Counted from the stretch's first letter, positions 38,201 to 44,389 are shown. The stretch is 64,000 bases of DNA from Chitinophaga ginsengisegetis (GCF_900168065.1 NZ_FUZZ01000006.1:124001-188000), one strand, 5' to 3'. Notes: generated by a model not told the origin, from the letters alone. Numbers and translations are program-made.

Positions 38201-38367
38201 ATGGTTTGGAGGATAATACAATCGTTACAAAAAATAATATGATTAATCGTCTCCAATACAAGGGATACCTAAAGGATGGAGAAACCATTCGCGGCGGTAT
38301 CTATATGCCCAACAACGTTTGGGGAGTGGCATTTTTAAACGCAATCATCGTAGAAAAAGTAGGATAA
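35203..38367 (+). CDS. Phage receptor-binding/tail-spike-like protein with esterase (alpha/beta-hydrolase) domain
   Basis: 1054 residues from ATG 35203 (a TTG at 35182 is in frame but lies inside the leader hairpin). An N-terminal adaptor domain (about 1-165) leads through a collagen-like hinge GSPGPGGPGGP to one or two PKD/Ig-like domains (about 183-360). Then comes an alpha/beta-hydrolase of the PHB-depolymerase/feruloyl-esterase type: oxyanion strand LILFFHGVG, nucleophile elbow GLSSGGAG (about 493-500), acid D in WNDTRVPP (about 546) and H in SEHDGGTW (about 585). A beta-rich C-terminus may trimerise. It likely recognises and de-esterifies a host surface glycan (inference). Confidence 0.65.
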   Translation: MHNVYKQVSHLDRPAVHTAGLCEFYFARHEDVAIWPTVDPQTGTITNGLQLKAGKGWMRCKVLETDRSYQEVTKIDPAGPYSEITVQGFMPGDSTTNSLTLAAMVFGRYVLVVKERTGIQRLIGSADVGVTYTGNYDSEDAEGTRGCKMLFSWRTPISPRIYLTPVDAGSPGPGGPGGPLVLVNAGPDQLDLSSATNVINLSGVALSTSGDIVSYLWEIISGPSGAVITTPSAAATTVTGVKPGAYSFRLTAVDTIGTTANDSIDCSIAIPSGGEIEVFAGPDQFIHAGVSNTNFYANLTIPPEVTVQSITWSVVTAGVTGVEFSNVNGLSTGVTGIPVATVTALRTTFRCTVIDNSGRSSYDEIVVSSAAPARMYSSGGYLDNKYDPANLLLRVWAYECEGYDPLREGGYPLILFFHGVGVNGDQNGDDINQLLLKAEGLPYYLYNKLFPMKCNVASAQLHTGYWTLETVQKVLTWAAAAWNVNTNMVFATGLSSGGAGTNAIILANNTLLAGGIASNTTFNDVALPGNGDIVKNVPLLYIHSWNDTRVPPASEYSTLDDLNSILAADPLGIYPPLILMNWASEHDGGTWNDMLYDKRWAPFDFEEDFFLFHTKDLVETAGNYTSRAERLKTFYDYSRALLIVNKLSAGAPKTALLARLTAVKDAMTTSVGHRMFMLNLGSPSVFNQYKINNVVSTAAGTTVNNLADIDNTSSGIGFTVVSNAAGPGVAGLKHFYMGMGDDMFNSSFMYNEANPAQWKFTGLNPAQHYDVSLYHSNVSKQMFQSNNKSGSRSLVNGSMAQSKYESYNTMFTTDHYNVKPTAGGEIVLDLSALDNYQFNANHIYQGNTVAIMLREKTAVAPPRSNFDKYSFAASNAAADPDFATMFGNPSAAVLRVADPITGRTISTVSPSLWANFGSASGNDHEAPVGAFAGVLPATVAESAMLNYNQNFNRDAENFNFICEGTPGMGYQEGLYIITIYCSTSADFSPTRVVCKMGSSNGLEDNTIVTKNNMINRLQYKGYLKDGETIRGGIYMPNNVWGVAFLNAIIVEKVG

Positions 38368-38672
38368 TGTTTACACCCTTTTTAGAAGCCAGTAACACTT
38401 TAGAATCATTCCTCCCGGACCTGGGAGAAAAATTAACGACGGTCGTCAGCCTTGCCTATTTCCTATATTATTTCATGAAGGAACTGAAACAAGTGAGAGA
38501 GTCACAGGAGAAACAGCGACAGGATTACGATGCCCGGTGGCAAGCGATGTTTGAGCGTGTCGCAGAAATGGATAGGAAAAGCCAGGAGGCGCTCAATAAT
38601 GTGAGCAATAGTAATGAACGCCTCGCCGACGCGGTTGAGGGATTATCAAACCAATTAAAAATGAAGCCATGA
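38367..38672 (+). CDS. Holin-like small membrane protein
   Basis: 101 residues from an ATG that overlaps the previous stop (TAATG); the frame is open further upstream but that part lies inside the previous gene. One membrane helix (LTTVVSLAYFLYYFMKEL, about 22-39) is followed by a highly charged coiled coil (KQVRESQEKQRQDYDARWQA). It lies directly before the spanin-like gene and near the amidase, so a holin or holin-accessory role is likely by context. Sequence alone does not prove it. Confidence 0.5.
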   Translation: MFTPFLEASNTLESFLPDLGEKLTTVVSLAYFLYYFMKELKQVRESQEKQRQDYDARWQAMFERVAEMDRKSQEALNNVSNSNERLADAVEGLSNQLKMKP

Positions 38673-39346
38673 AATTACAAACGGAACGGATTGTTATTTT
38701 CTTCTTACTTATAGTCGTCACCGGACTTTCTTTGCGCTCCTGCTTTCGTAAAGAGAAGGAAAATATTATACTGAAAGAAGCTGTACAGATAAAGGAAGAT
38801 AGTACTTCCTTTTGGAAGGATTCCCTGGGAAGAATCCACGCACAAAAAAAGCTGATAGAGGCAGATATGAGCAGCCTACGGGCGGTTTATCGTGACCGGA
38901 TTGATAGTATTACTTCTGCTCTGCAAATTAAGAGCAATGATCTACAGTCGGCGTTAACCGCTCGCACCACCAGCCAGGGAACAGTTAAACCAACTATTGA
39001 TACTATCCGTAAGGATTCCATTGCGCTGTACAAGTTTCATTTTTCCGATCAGTGGCTTACACTGGATGGGCTTATAGCGCCTTCCCCTACTATAACCTAC
39101 CGGTTTACTGATTCGCTGGTTTTAACCACCTATAGAAAACGGCGTAACCTTTTGCGCAGTGACATTTATGTAGATGGTTACTCCCTTAATCCCAACGTGC
39201 GTTTGCAGAATATTACCGGTATAAAGGTAGCCTCTGCACCTGTCGGGCGGTTGGGAATCGGGCCATATTTGGGTTATGGATTTACTGGTAATGGTATTGG
39301 GCCTTCCTTCGGAATCTCGATCCAGTATCGACTTTTGAATTTCTGA
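38669..39346 (+). CDS. Spanin-like protein: N-terminal anchor, coiled coil, C-terminal beta segment
   Basis: 225 residues. Membrane anchor ERIVIFFLLIVVTGLSL at the N-terminus, then a periplasmic coiled coil (about 25-95, IEADMSSLRAVYRDRIDSIT), a beta-rich segment, and a C-terminal stretch LGIGPYLGYGFTGNGIGPSF ending in a final phenylalanine after alternating strands. A protein that can span from the inner membrane towards the outer membrane next to holin and amidase genes fits a spanin role. Overlaps the gene before by 4 nt. Family not identified with certainty; structural alternatives exist. Confidence 0.5.
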   Translation: MKLQTERIVIFFLLIVVTGLSLRSCFRKEKENIILKEAVQIKEDSTSFWKDSLGRIHAQKKLIEADMSSLRAVYRDRIDSITSALQIKSNDLQSALTARTTSQGTVKPTIDTIRKDSIALYKFHFSDQWLTLDGLIAPSPTITYRFTDSLVLTTYRKRRNLLRSDIYVDGYSLNPNVRLQNITGIKVASAPVGRLGIGPYLGYGFTGNGIGPSFGISIQYRLLNF

Positions 39347-39384
39347 CTTATTATAATTTGTAATTTTTACAACTGTTTTAAAGT

Positions 39385-39804
39385 ATGAGAGAAATAAAAA
39401 ATATTGTCCTGCATTGTACTGCTACACAACCAACGGCTACGGTGGAGTCAATTTTGCGATTTTGGAGAACCAGTCGAAAATGGCGAGATCCTGGATACCA
39501 TTACATAATTGAGTTCAATGGAAATGTTCGTAACCTGCAACCTGAAGAAAAACCCTCAAATGGCGTAGCTGGCCATAATTTGGATAGTATTCACGTGTCG
39601 TATATTGGCGGTATTGACCGTGAAGGAAAACCAGAGGATACCCGCTCCAGTGAACAGCGTATTGCAATGAAAGGTTTGGTACAAAAACTACATCAGAGAT
39701 ATCCCACGGCTATCATTCTTGGACACCGGGACTTTCCTAATGTACCGAAAGCATGTCCTTCATTTGATGTTCGTTCCTGGCTGAAAGAGGAAAATGTACT
39801 TTAA
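39385..39804 (+). CDS. N-acetylmuramoyl-L-alanine amidase (phage endolysin, Amidase_2 type)
   Basis: 139 residues, the full length of a T7-lysozyme-like amidase. Zinc ligands fit H10 (LHCTAT), H114 (LGHRDF) and C124 (ACPSFD), and K122 two residues before the cysteine matches the catalytic lysine of T7 lysozyme; tyrosines at 38 and 40 (GYHYII) supply the remaining active-site residue. It cuts the amide bond between muramic acid and the peptide stem. No signal peptide, so release needs a holin, here presumably the product at 38367. Confidence 0.9.
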   Translation: MREIKNIVLHCTATQPTATVESILRFWRTSRKWRDPGYHYIIEFNGNVRNLQPEEKPSNGVAGHNLDSIHVSYIGGIDREGKPEDTRSSEQRIAMKGLVQKLHQRYPTAIILGHRDFPNVPKACPSFDVRSWLKEENVL

Positions 39805-39866
39805 TGTTCTCTGTACAAGTGGTTGATTAATTGATTAAATTGGAGGTATTAGTTAAAATTCGGATT

Positions 39867-40076
39867 ATGGAAGCATTTTCTGTCACAGTTTTAGGTAGCA
39901 CGTACATGGTGTATCCGCGGGAATGTGGAGCCTATATTCAGTTTGTCATTCCAGTTAACGGGCAAGACATCATTTTCCAGGCAAATCAGTCTGGTGAAAT
40001 AGTACCGTTAGAGGAAGCTGAACCAATAGAGACGTTGGCTCAGATCGGAAAGGCCATAGAATCATATTTTCTTTGA
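39867..40076 (+). CDS. Small phage protein, unknown
   Basis: 69 residues from ATG 39867 (an upstream TTG at 39831 is possible). Acidic, with a beta-sheet-like pattern (FSVTVLGSTYMVYPRECGAY) and a terminal helix ETLAQIGKAIESYFL. It ends just inside the -33 element of the SOS-type promoter. No family recognised. Confidence 0.45.
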   Translation: MEAFSVTVLGSTYMVYPRECGAYIQFVIPVNGQDIIFQANQSGEIVPLEEAEPIETLAQIGKAIESYFL

Positions 40077-40101
40077 AATACTAAAAAAATTAGTATTTTT
40101 G
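40072..40101 (+). promoter_or_regulatory. Bacteroidota-type promoter with palindromic operator between its boxes
   Basis: TTTG (40072-40075), an 18-bp spacer, and TATTTTTG (40094-40101) match the Bacteroidota -33 TTTG and -7 TAnnTTTG consensus exactly. A palindrome ATACTAA-N5-TTAGTAT (40078-40096) fills the spacer and overlaps the -7 box, so a bound repressor would block the polymerase. A second identical 17-bp core lies at 40177-40193. Because umuD and umuC follow, a LexA-type repressor is the likely ligand (inference). Confidence 0.7.
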
Positions 40102-40114
40102 TCAGAGACATATA

Positions 40115-40144
40115 ATGAATACCCTTAGAAATTGTTCTGCTTAA
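40115..40144 (+). CDS. Possible 9-residue leader peptide
   Basis: An ATG about 14 nt after the -7 box opens the frame MNTLRNCSA, which stops at 40142-40144 between the two halves of the terminator stem. It overlaps the 5' arm of that stem, so translating ribosomes would compete with hairpin formation, as in attenuation leaders. There is no codon bias towards one amino acid, and no other evidence for translation. Confidence 0.3.
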   Translation: MNTLRNCSA

Positions 40145-40165
40145 AGCATTTCTAGGGGTTTTTTT
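40122..40165 (+). terminator. Rho-independent terminator inside the umuDC leader
   Basis: CCCTTAGAAAT (40122-40132) pairs with ATTTCTAGGGG (40148-40158) over 11 bp with one G-U pair, followed by seven Ts. It lies only about 10-15 nt after the predicted transcription start of the upstream promoter and before umuD. It should end that transcript as a short RNA unless read through. Confidence 0.75.
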
Positions 40166-40175
40166 GTGTCTTATA

Positions 40176-40194
40176 TTACTAAAAAAATTAGTAT
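40176..40194. promoter_or_regulatory. Second copy of the umuDC palindromic operator
   Basis: The 17-bp core TACTAAAAAAATTAGTA (40177-40193) is identical to that at 40079-40095, 98 bp upstream. It lies 15 bp before the chosen umuD start. No good -7 TAnnTTTG element accompanies this copy, so it may act as an auxiliary operator or block transcription read through the terminator. Confidence 0.6.
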
Positions 40195-40208
40195 TTAAAC
40201 AGCGATAT

Positions 40209-40625
40209 ATGATAGCAATGAAGTTGAACCCGGAAGTTTTGTTGATGCCGTTTTTTAATACGACTATACCCGCAGGCTTCCCCAGCCCGGCTCAGGACTA
40301 CAGCGAGGAAGAAATTGATCTAAGTAAGATCTTGCAACCCAATCCTACCACCACTTTCATAATACGAGTAAAGGGAAACAGCATGGAACAGGCCAATATG
40401 CCCGATGGCTGCCTGGTGGTTGTAGATCGTTCACTCAAAGCCCAAAGTGGAAGTATCGTTGTGGCGATATTGGATGGGGAGTTTACGATTAAGCGTTTGG
40501 TTAAAGCTGGCCGCAATTGGGTACTGCATCCGGAAAATCCTTTTTACAAACCCATAGTTATTACAGAAGATGCAGATTTCCAGGTGTGGGGCGTCGTTAC
40601 TAACATCGTAATTTCAGCAAAATGA
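40209..40625 (+). CDS. umuD: UmuD-type SOS mutagenesis protein, LexA-like self-cleaving subunit
   Basis: 138 residues from ATG 40209 (ATG 40218 is an alternative). The Ala22-Gly23 bond in IPAGFPSPA matches the RecA-stimulated cleavage site of UmuD. S58 in VKGNSMEQA and K95 in FTIKRLVK form the serine-lysine dyad of the S24 peptidase family. No DNA-binding domain precedes it, which separates UmuD from LexA or phage repressors. After cleavage it would complex with UmuC, encoded with a 4-nt overlap, to form a mutagenic translesion polymerase. Expression is likely controlled by the two palindromes upstream. Confidence 0.9.
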   Translation: MIAMKLNPEVLLMPFFNTTIPAGFPSPAQDYSEEEIDLSKILQPNPTTTFIIRVKGNSMEQANMPDGCLVVVDRSLKAQSGSIVVAILDGEFTIKRLVKAGRNWVLHPENPFYKPIVITEDADFQVWGVVTNIVISAK

Positions 40626-41884
40626 TAGCACTTGTTGATTGCAATAATTTTTACGCCTCCTGCGAAAGACTGTTTCAGCCTGCTTTGCGAGGCAAGCCAA
40701 TAGTCGTGCTGTCTAACAATGATGGGTGTGTTATTGCCCGCAACGACGAAGCAAAGGCGATTGGAATAAAGATGGGAGCACCAGCATTTCTAATGCAGGA
40801 TCAAATTTCCCGTCACGGTGTTTTTGTGTTTTCTAGCAATTACACATTGTACGGCTCCCTTTCTAACCGCGTCATGGCAGTATTGCAGGCAAATTGTGAA
40901 AAAACTGAACAGTACAGCATAGACGAAGCCTTCCTTTATCTCGGCGACCTAAAACATATTGATCTTGAAAAATATGCAGGTGAATTGCGGTCAAAGGTTA
41001 ACGATGTTGGGATTCCGGTAACAATCGGCATCGCCACAAGCAAAACCCTGGCAAAGATGGCGAATCGTTTTGCAAAGAAAACTAAGAAGGACATTGGTGT
41101 TCATATTTTGGACAGTAGCGATAAGGTTAATGAAGTTCTGCGCTTCACTGAAGTCGCAGATATTTGGGGAGTAGGGAAACAGTATGCCGCCGTGTTAAAA
41201 GCTCACGGATTTAATACTGCATATGAATTATCATTGGCTCCGCAGGAATGGATCAGAAAAGAAATGTCAGTAGTTGGCCAGCGCCTATGGAACGAGCTTC
41301 ACGGCATGTCGTGTATTGAGATGGAAGAAGAGCCACCCGCGAAAAAGAATATTTGTGTCGCAAGATCATTTGGTCAATTACTTTCAGAAAAAGAGGATGT
41401 TCGAGAGGCATTAGCGAACTATGCAGCCATAGCCGCGTCTAAGCTCCGTCAACAGAATAGTTGTGTCACGGTTTTGCAGGTGTTCCTTCAAACAAATGTA
41501 TTCCGGGAGCAAGATCGACAGTACTATAGATCCGCCACTGTACAATTGCCTGTTGCAAGCAATAGTACAAAAGAAATACTACACTATTCGGGTATTGGTT
41601 TAGACCGCATTTGGCAAAATGGGTATAATTTTAAAAAGGTCGGTATTCTGCTGTTGGATCTTATCCCTGCTGATCAAGTCCAATATGGCATGTTTGACAA
41701 AATAGATCGCCCCAAAGATAATAGGTTAAGTAAGGCTATGGATTCGATCAATAGGCATTGGGGAGGTAAAGAATTAGTTAAATTTGCTGTACAAGGTTAT
41801 GATCGAAAGTGGAGATTAAGACAGGAACGGTTGTCCCCCTGTTATACAACAAAGATTTCAGATATTCTTACGATAAAAATTTAG
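40622..41884 (+). CDS. umuC: UmuC, Y-family translesion DNA polymerase
   Basis: 420 residues, full length. The catalytic acids are present: D6 in IALVDCNNFYASCERLF and the DE pair in QYSIDEAFLYLGDL near 102-103. Fingers/palm signature GKPIVVLSNNDGCVIARNDE and helix-hairpin-helix region VADIWGVGKQYAAVLKAHG follow, and the C-terminal domain is intact. With UmuD it copies past DNA lesions at low fidelity. Carriage by a prophage would help phage DNA survive damage and raise mutation rate on induction. It overlaps umuD by 4 nt and is followed by an unknown gene after 2 bp. Confidence 0.95.
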   Translation: MIALVDCNNFYASCERLFQPALRGKPIVVLSNNDGCVIARNDEAKAIGIKMGAPAFLMQDQISRHGVFVFSSNYTLYGSLSNRVMAVLQANCEKTEQYSIDEAFLYLGDLKHIDLEKYAGELRSKVNDVGIPVTIGIATSKTLAKMANRFAKKTKKDIGVHILDSSDKVNEVLRFTEVADIWGVGKQYAAVLKAHGFNTAYELSLAPQEWIRKEMSVVGQRLWNELHGMSCIEMEEEPPAKKNICVARSFGQLLSEKEDVREALANYAAIAASKLRQQNSCVTVLQVFLQTNVFREQDRQYYRSATVQLPVASNSTKEILHYSGIGLDRIWQNGYNFKKVGILLLDLIPADQVQYGMFDKIDRPKDNRLSKAMDSINRHWGGKELVKFAVQGYDRKWRLRQERLSPCYTTKISDILTIKI

Positions 41885-41886
41885 TC

Positions 41887-42378
41887 ATGCATAACCCTCT
41901 TGCGCTTTTTACCACTGAAGTTTTGAATGCGCTTCTGACACATGGCTTTACAATATTTGTAAGGCAGTCATATCCGAGAGGCAAGGATCATTTTGATTCA
42001 AACATTAAAGAAGCATTTTTGTTTACCCCATACAAAGACATCGGCGAGGCAAACCAACATTTTCAGTACATCCGTTACGATGTAAGAAAATATGTCTATC
42101 AGGTGCAACGTGTAGAGGAGTTTGAGCGATTGAAGATCGCAGCAGCGCAGCCCGAAGGGTATAAGAATTATGTTGACAAACTCGCCGCCAAGCAATGGCG
42201 TCCATCGGCTCAAATGGGAACTAAGATAGGCAACTATGTCCGCGCACATACAAAGTGGAAGGCGCGAGAAGGTTCCATATCTGTTAATTTATTTTTGCAC
42301 TATGGTGAATTGATGCTGAGGTTATCTAATGGCGCTGAGGAAATAAAAGTGAAACTAAGTGACGTGGAGCGGCTCTAA
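41887..42378 (+). CDS. Unknown protein encoded directly after umuC
   Basis: 163 residues from ATG 41887, two bases after the umuC stop, hence surely co-translated with the mutasome genes. It is mainly alpha/beta and basic, with RQSYPRGKDHFDSNIKEAFL, a YDVRKYVYQVQRVEEFERLK helix and the C-terminal LFLHYGELMLRLSNGAEEIK. No motif is recognised. Location between umuC and the SRAP gene, inside an apparently SOS-regulated block, suggests a DNA-damage or mutagenesis accessory role (inference). Confidence 0.6.
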   Translation: MHNPLALFTTEVLNALLTHGFTIFVRQSYPRGKDHFDSNIKEAFLFTPYKDIGEANQHFQYIRYDVRKYVYQVQRVEEFERLKIAAAQPEGYKNYVDKLAAKQWRPSAQMGTKIGNYVRAHTKWKAREGSISVNLFLHYGELMLRLSNGAEEIKVKLSDVERL

Positions 42379-42398
42379 ATCATAAAAAAAATCAGTAT
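42379..42398. promoter_or_regulatory. Degenerate third copy of the SOS-type palindrome
   Basis: ATCATAAAAAAAATCAGTAT resembles the umuDC palindrome (ATACTAA-N5-TTAGTAT) with several changes, mostly in the left arm. It lies 23 bp before the SRAP gene, another SOS-associated function. This makes it a plausible weaker operator for the same repressor, but the match is imperfect. Confidence 0.4.
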
Positions 42399-42420
42399 AT
42401 TATACTTCAATTTATGAGCT

Positions 42421-43173
42421 ATGTGTTATGATATTTCATTTGCTTCAGATATTGAGAGTATCCACGATATTCTACCAGCAATTCAAATTCAGGGTGAGCT
42501 ACGATTTGACCCTACGTTTCATAAGTTAGGAATGTCATTCCCAACATGGCCGATAGTGGTAAATACAAACAATCGTTTGGAACTTCATCCATTTGTTTGG
42601 GGACCGATTCCTAAAATGTTAAACACTCCTGATAAAGTAAAGAAGCAGCGACAAATGTTTTTAAATGCCCGCAGTGAAAAAATTTTGGAACCAAAAACTA
42701 TGTGGACAGCTATCAGGCACCAGCGTTGCCTGGTACCAGTGACGGGGTTCTATGAATATAGAGAGATACCAGGACAAAAAAATAAGCAGGCATATTTTAT
42801 ACGGGTAAAAGGACAGAAGATTTTCTTTATCGCTGGTTTATGGACCTTATCCAATAGTTGGGACATAGAAAAACCAGAGAAGATAACAACCTTCACAATT
42901 GTAACCAGAGAGGCGAACTCAGTTATGAAGCAGATTCACAATGGTGGGAATAATGCTGGTCGAATGCCGATGATGCTTACAAATGAGCTGGCAGAAATGT
43001 GGGTAAAGCCGGAATTAAATGATGATCAGATTAAAGATATATTAAGCTTTTCTATGCCATCCATTGATCTTGAATATTGGCCAGTCAACTCGGTCCGGAA
43101 AGCACATCCCGATGATGAAAGTGTTATTGAGCACGTCGATGAAATTGATTTGCCACCGATTATTCTTCAATGA
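42421..43173 (+). CDS. SOS response-associated peptidase (SRAP/HMCES/YedK family)
   Basis: 250 residues. The start is fixed by the MCYD beginning, because Cys2 becomes the N-terminal nucleophile that crosslinks to abasic sites in single-stranded DNA. Other conserved residues are present: E112 in VTGFYEYRE and H173 in KQIHNGG before AGRMPMML. The spacing between that histidine and RMP is slightly larger than usual. The protein shields abasic sites as a covalent DNA-protein adduct. It joins umuD and umuC to give this prophage a three-gene DNA-damage block. Confidence 0.9.
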   Translation: MCYDISFASDIESIHDILPAIQIQGELRFDPTFHKLGMSFPTWPIVVNTNNRLELHPFVWGPIPKMLNTPDKVKKQRQMFLNARSEKILEPKTMWTAIRHQRCLVPVTGFYEYREIPGQKNKQAYFIRVKGQKIFFIAGLWTLSNSWDIEKPEKITTFTIVTREANSVMKQIHNGGNNAGRMPMMLTNELAEMWVKPELNDDQIKDILSFSMPSIDLEYWPVNSVRKAHPDDESVIEHVDEIDLPPIILQ

Positions 43174-43303
43174 GATTGTTACAAATCCTTTCGTTATTCA
43201 ATTACGCAAATACAATGCGCATAGGAGAAATAATTTCGATTCGTAATCAAATCCAGGTAATATGAAATAGTCTCCATCACTTTCATCTTAGATTTTTTGT
43301 TTT

Positions 43304-43330
43304 AAAATCCGCTACCAGAGCGGATTTTTT
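43304..43330 (+). terminator. Terminator after the SOS block
   Basis: AAAATCCGCT (43304-43313) and AGCGGATTTT (43319-43328) form a 10-bp stem with a 5-nt loop, followed by further Ts. The 222-bp gap holding it (43174-43395) has no other feature beyond a 16-codon frame that I do not call. It ends the umuDC-SRAP transcription unit. Confidence 0.75.
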
Positions 43331-43395
43331 ATTGAACTACTTAACATTTATAAAGGGGGAACAAGCAACAAACTCACAATCAAAACCCTTTTATA

Positions 43396-44043
43396 ATGGA
43401 ATTAAACAAAATTTACAACGAGGACTGTCTACATGGGATGAAACGCATTCCCGATGCCAGCATCGATTTAATTGTTACTGATCCTCCATATTTTTTAGGA
43501 CTAACCCACAACGGACAAAAAGGATCATTTATAGATTTGGCTATCAGCCGGCCATTCTTTGATGCACTTTTTCAGGAATATAAGCGCGTGTTAAAACCCG
43601 ATGCCTGTGTTTTCTTTTTCTGCGATTGGAGGGGATATGCGTTTTACTACCCAATCTTTGATGCTATCCTGGGAGCCAGTAACCTTTTGGTATGGGATAA
43701 GATCAGCGCACCAGGCAGTAAATATAGCTACTCCCATGAGCTGCTTATATTTCACGCGCCTGCAAGCGTAAATAAGGGAGGCTCGTCGATCTTTAGGGTA
43801 CCAGGCTTTAGTTCCGGTGCCAAGAAAGTGGAAGGGGAGAAAGTGCATCCAACACAGAAGCCGTTGGCACTTATAAGGCAACTTGTAGAGGCGCATTCCG
43901 AAGTGGGTGATACGGTATTAGATACTTTTATGGGTAGTGGCACCACCGCAATAGCTTGCATGGAATTGCAACGGAACTTCGTGGGCTATGAGCTAGATAT
44001 AAAAAATTTCAAAATTGCTCAAAAGCGGGTTTTCAATATGTAA
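43396..44043 (+). CDS. DNA methyltransferase of the beta type (DPPY), N4-cytosine or N6-adenine
   Basis: 215 residues. Motif IV DPPY (D29-Y32 in LIVTDPPYFLGL) precedes the AdoMet-binding motif I (VLDTFMGSGTT, about 175-185), the order that defines beta-class amino-methyltransferases. The linking HPTQKPLALIRQLV is also diagnostic. The target domain in the middle is short. No restriction partner is adjacent, so it is an orphan phage methylase, probably protecting phage DNA from host restriction. A strong terminator follows 2 bp after the stop. Confidence 0.85.
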   Translation: MELNKIYNEDCLHGMKRIPDASIDLIVTDPPYFLGLTHNGQKGSFIDLAISRPFFDALFQEYKRVLKPDACVFFFCDWRGYAFYYPIFDAILGASNLLVWDKISAPGSKYSYSHELLIFHAPASVNKGGSSIFRVPGFSSGAKKVEGEKVHPTQKPLALIRQLVEAHSEVGDTVLDTFMGSGTTAIACMELQRNFVGYELDIKNFKIAQKRVFNM

Positions 44044-44083
44044 AAAGGGCCGCCCGGAACAGATACGTTCCGGGCGGCCTTTT
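44044..44083. terminator. Strong GC-rich terminator after the methylase
   Basis: GGCCGCCCGGAAC (44048-44060) and GTTCCGGGCGGCC (44067-44079) make a perfect 13-bp stem with a 6-nt loop, flanked by A and T tracts. It serves the methylase on the + strand and, with its upstream A-run, the leftward Xre gene on the other strand. Confidence 0.9.
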
Positions 44084-44101
44084 ATATAAAAGGAAACAAG
44101 C

Positions 44102-44335
44102 CTATACTTTATACTCAGGTAAAAGCTCTGAAATGTCCACTCCGAGGGCATTAGAAATTTTGTACAGAGATAATATTGTTAGGTTTATTTTCCCGGTTTC
44201 AATTCTCGAAACATGTGCATTATCGGAATCAATTTCATCCGCGAGCGCTCGCAAAGTGATACCTTTCTTATGTCGTAAAGCTGCAATTCGCTTTCCGATA
44301 TCAACTAATATTATATTATCCGCATTTTTATCCAT
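44102..44335 (-). CDS. Xre-family helix-turn-helix regulator
   Basis: 77 residues from ATG 44335 (a TTG at 44344 precedes it). A complete Xre/Cro-type domain: IGKRIAALRHKKGITLRALA, ADEIDSDNAHVSRIETGKIN and LSLYKISNALGVDISELL. It is a stand-alone DNA-binding protein with no sensory part. It is the only other leftward phage gene and faces a 22-bp palindrome at 44368, its likely operator. It therefore looks like a second regulatory switch, controlling the kinase or late genes to the right (inference). Confidence 0.85.
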   Translation of the reverse strand: MDKNADNIILVDIGKRIAALRHKKGITLRALADEIDSDNAHVSRIETGKINLTILSLYKISNALGVDISELLPEYKV

Positions 44336-44367
44336 TACCCGCAAAATGAGGATATTATATATAAATG

Positions 44368-44389
44368 TTGCTGTGCTTTAGCACAGCAA
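44368..44389. promoter_or_regulatory. Palindromic operator beside the Xre gene
   Basis: Perfect inverted repeat TTGCTGTGCT (44368-44377) and AGCACAGCAA (44380-44389) separated by TT. It starts 33 bp upstream of the Xre start codon, in the gap shared with the rightward genes. No T-run follows on either side, so an operator is more likely than a terminator. Confidence 0.65.

Noticed and set aside
43214-43264. 16-codon frame between SRAP and the methylase
   Set aside because: Too short, no initiation signal and no similarity; within an otherwise empty gap ending in a terminator.
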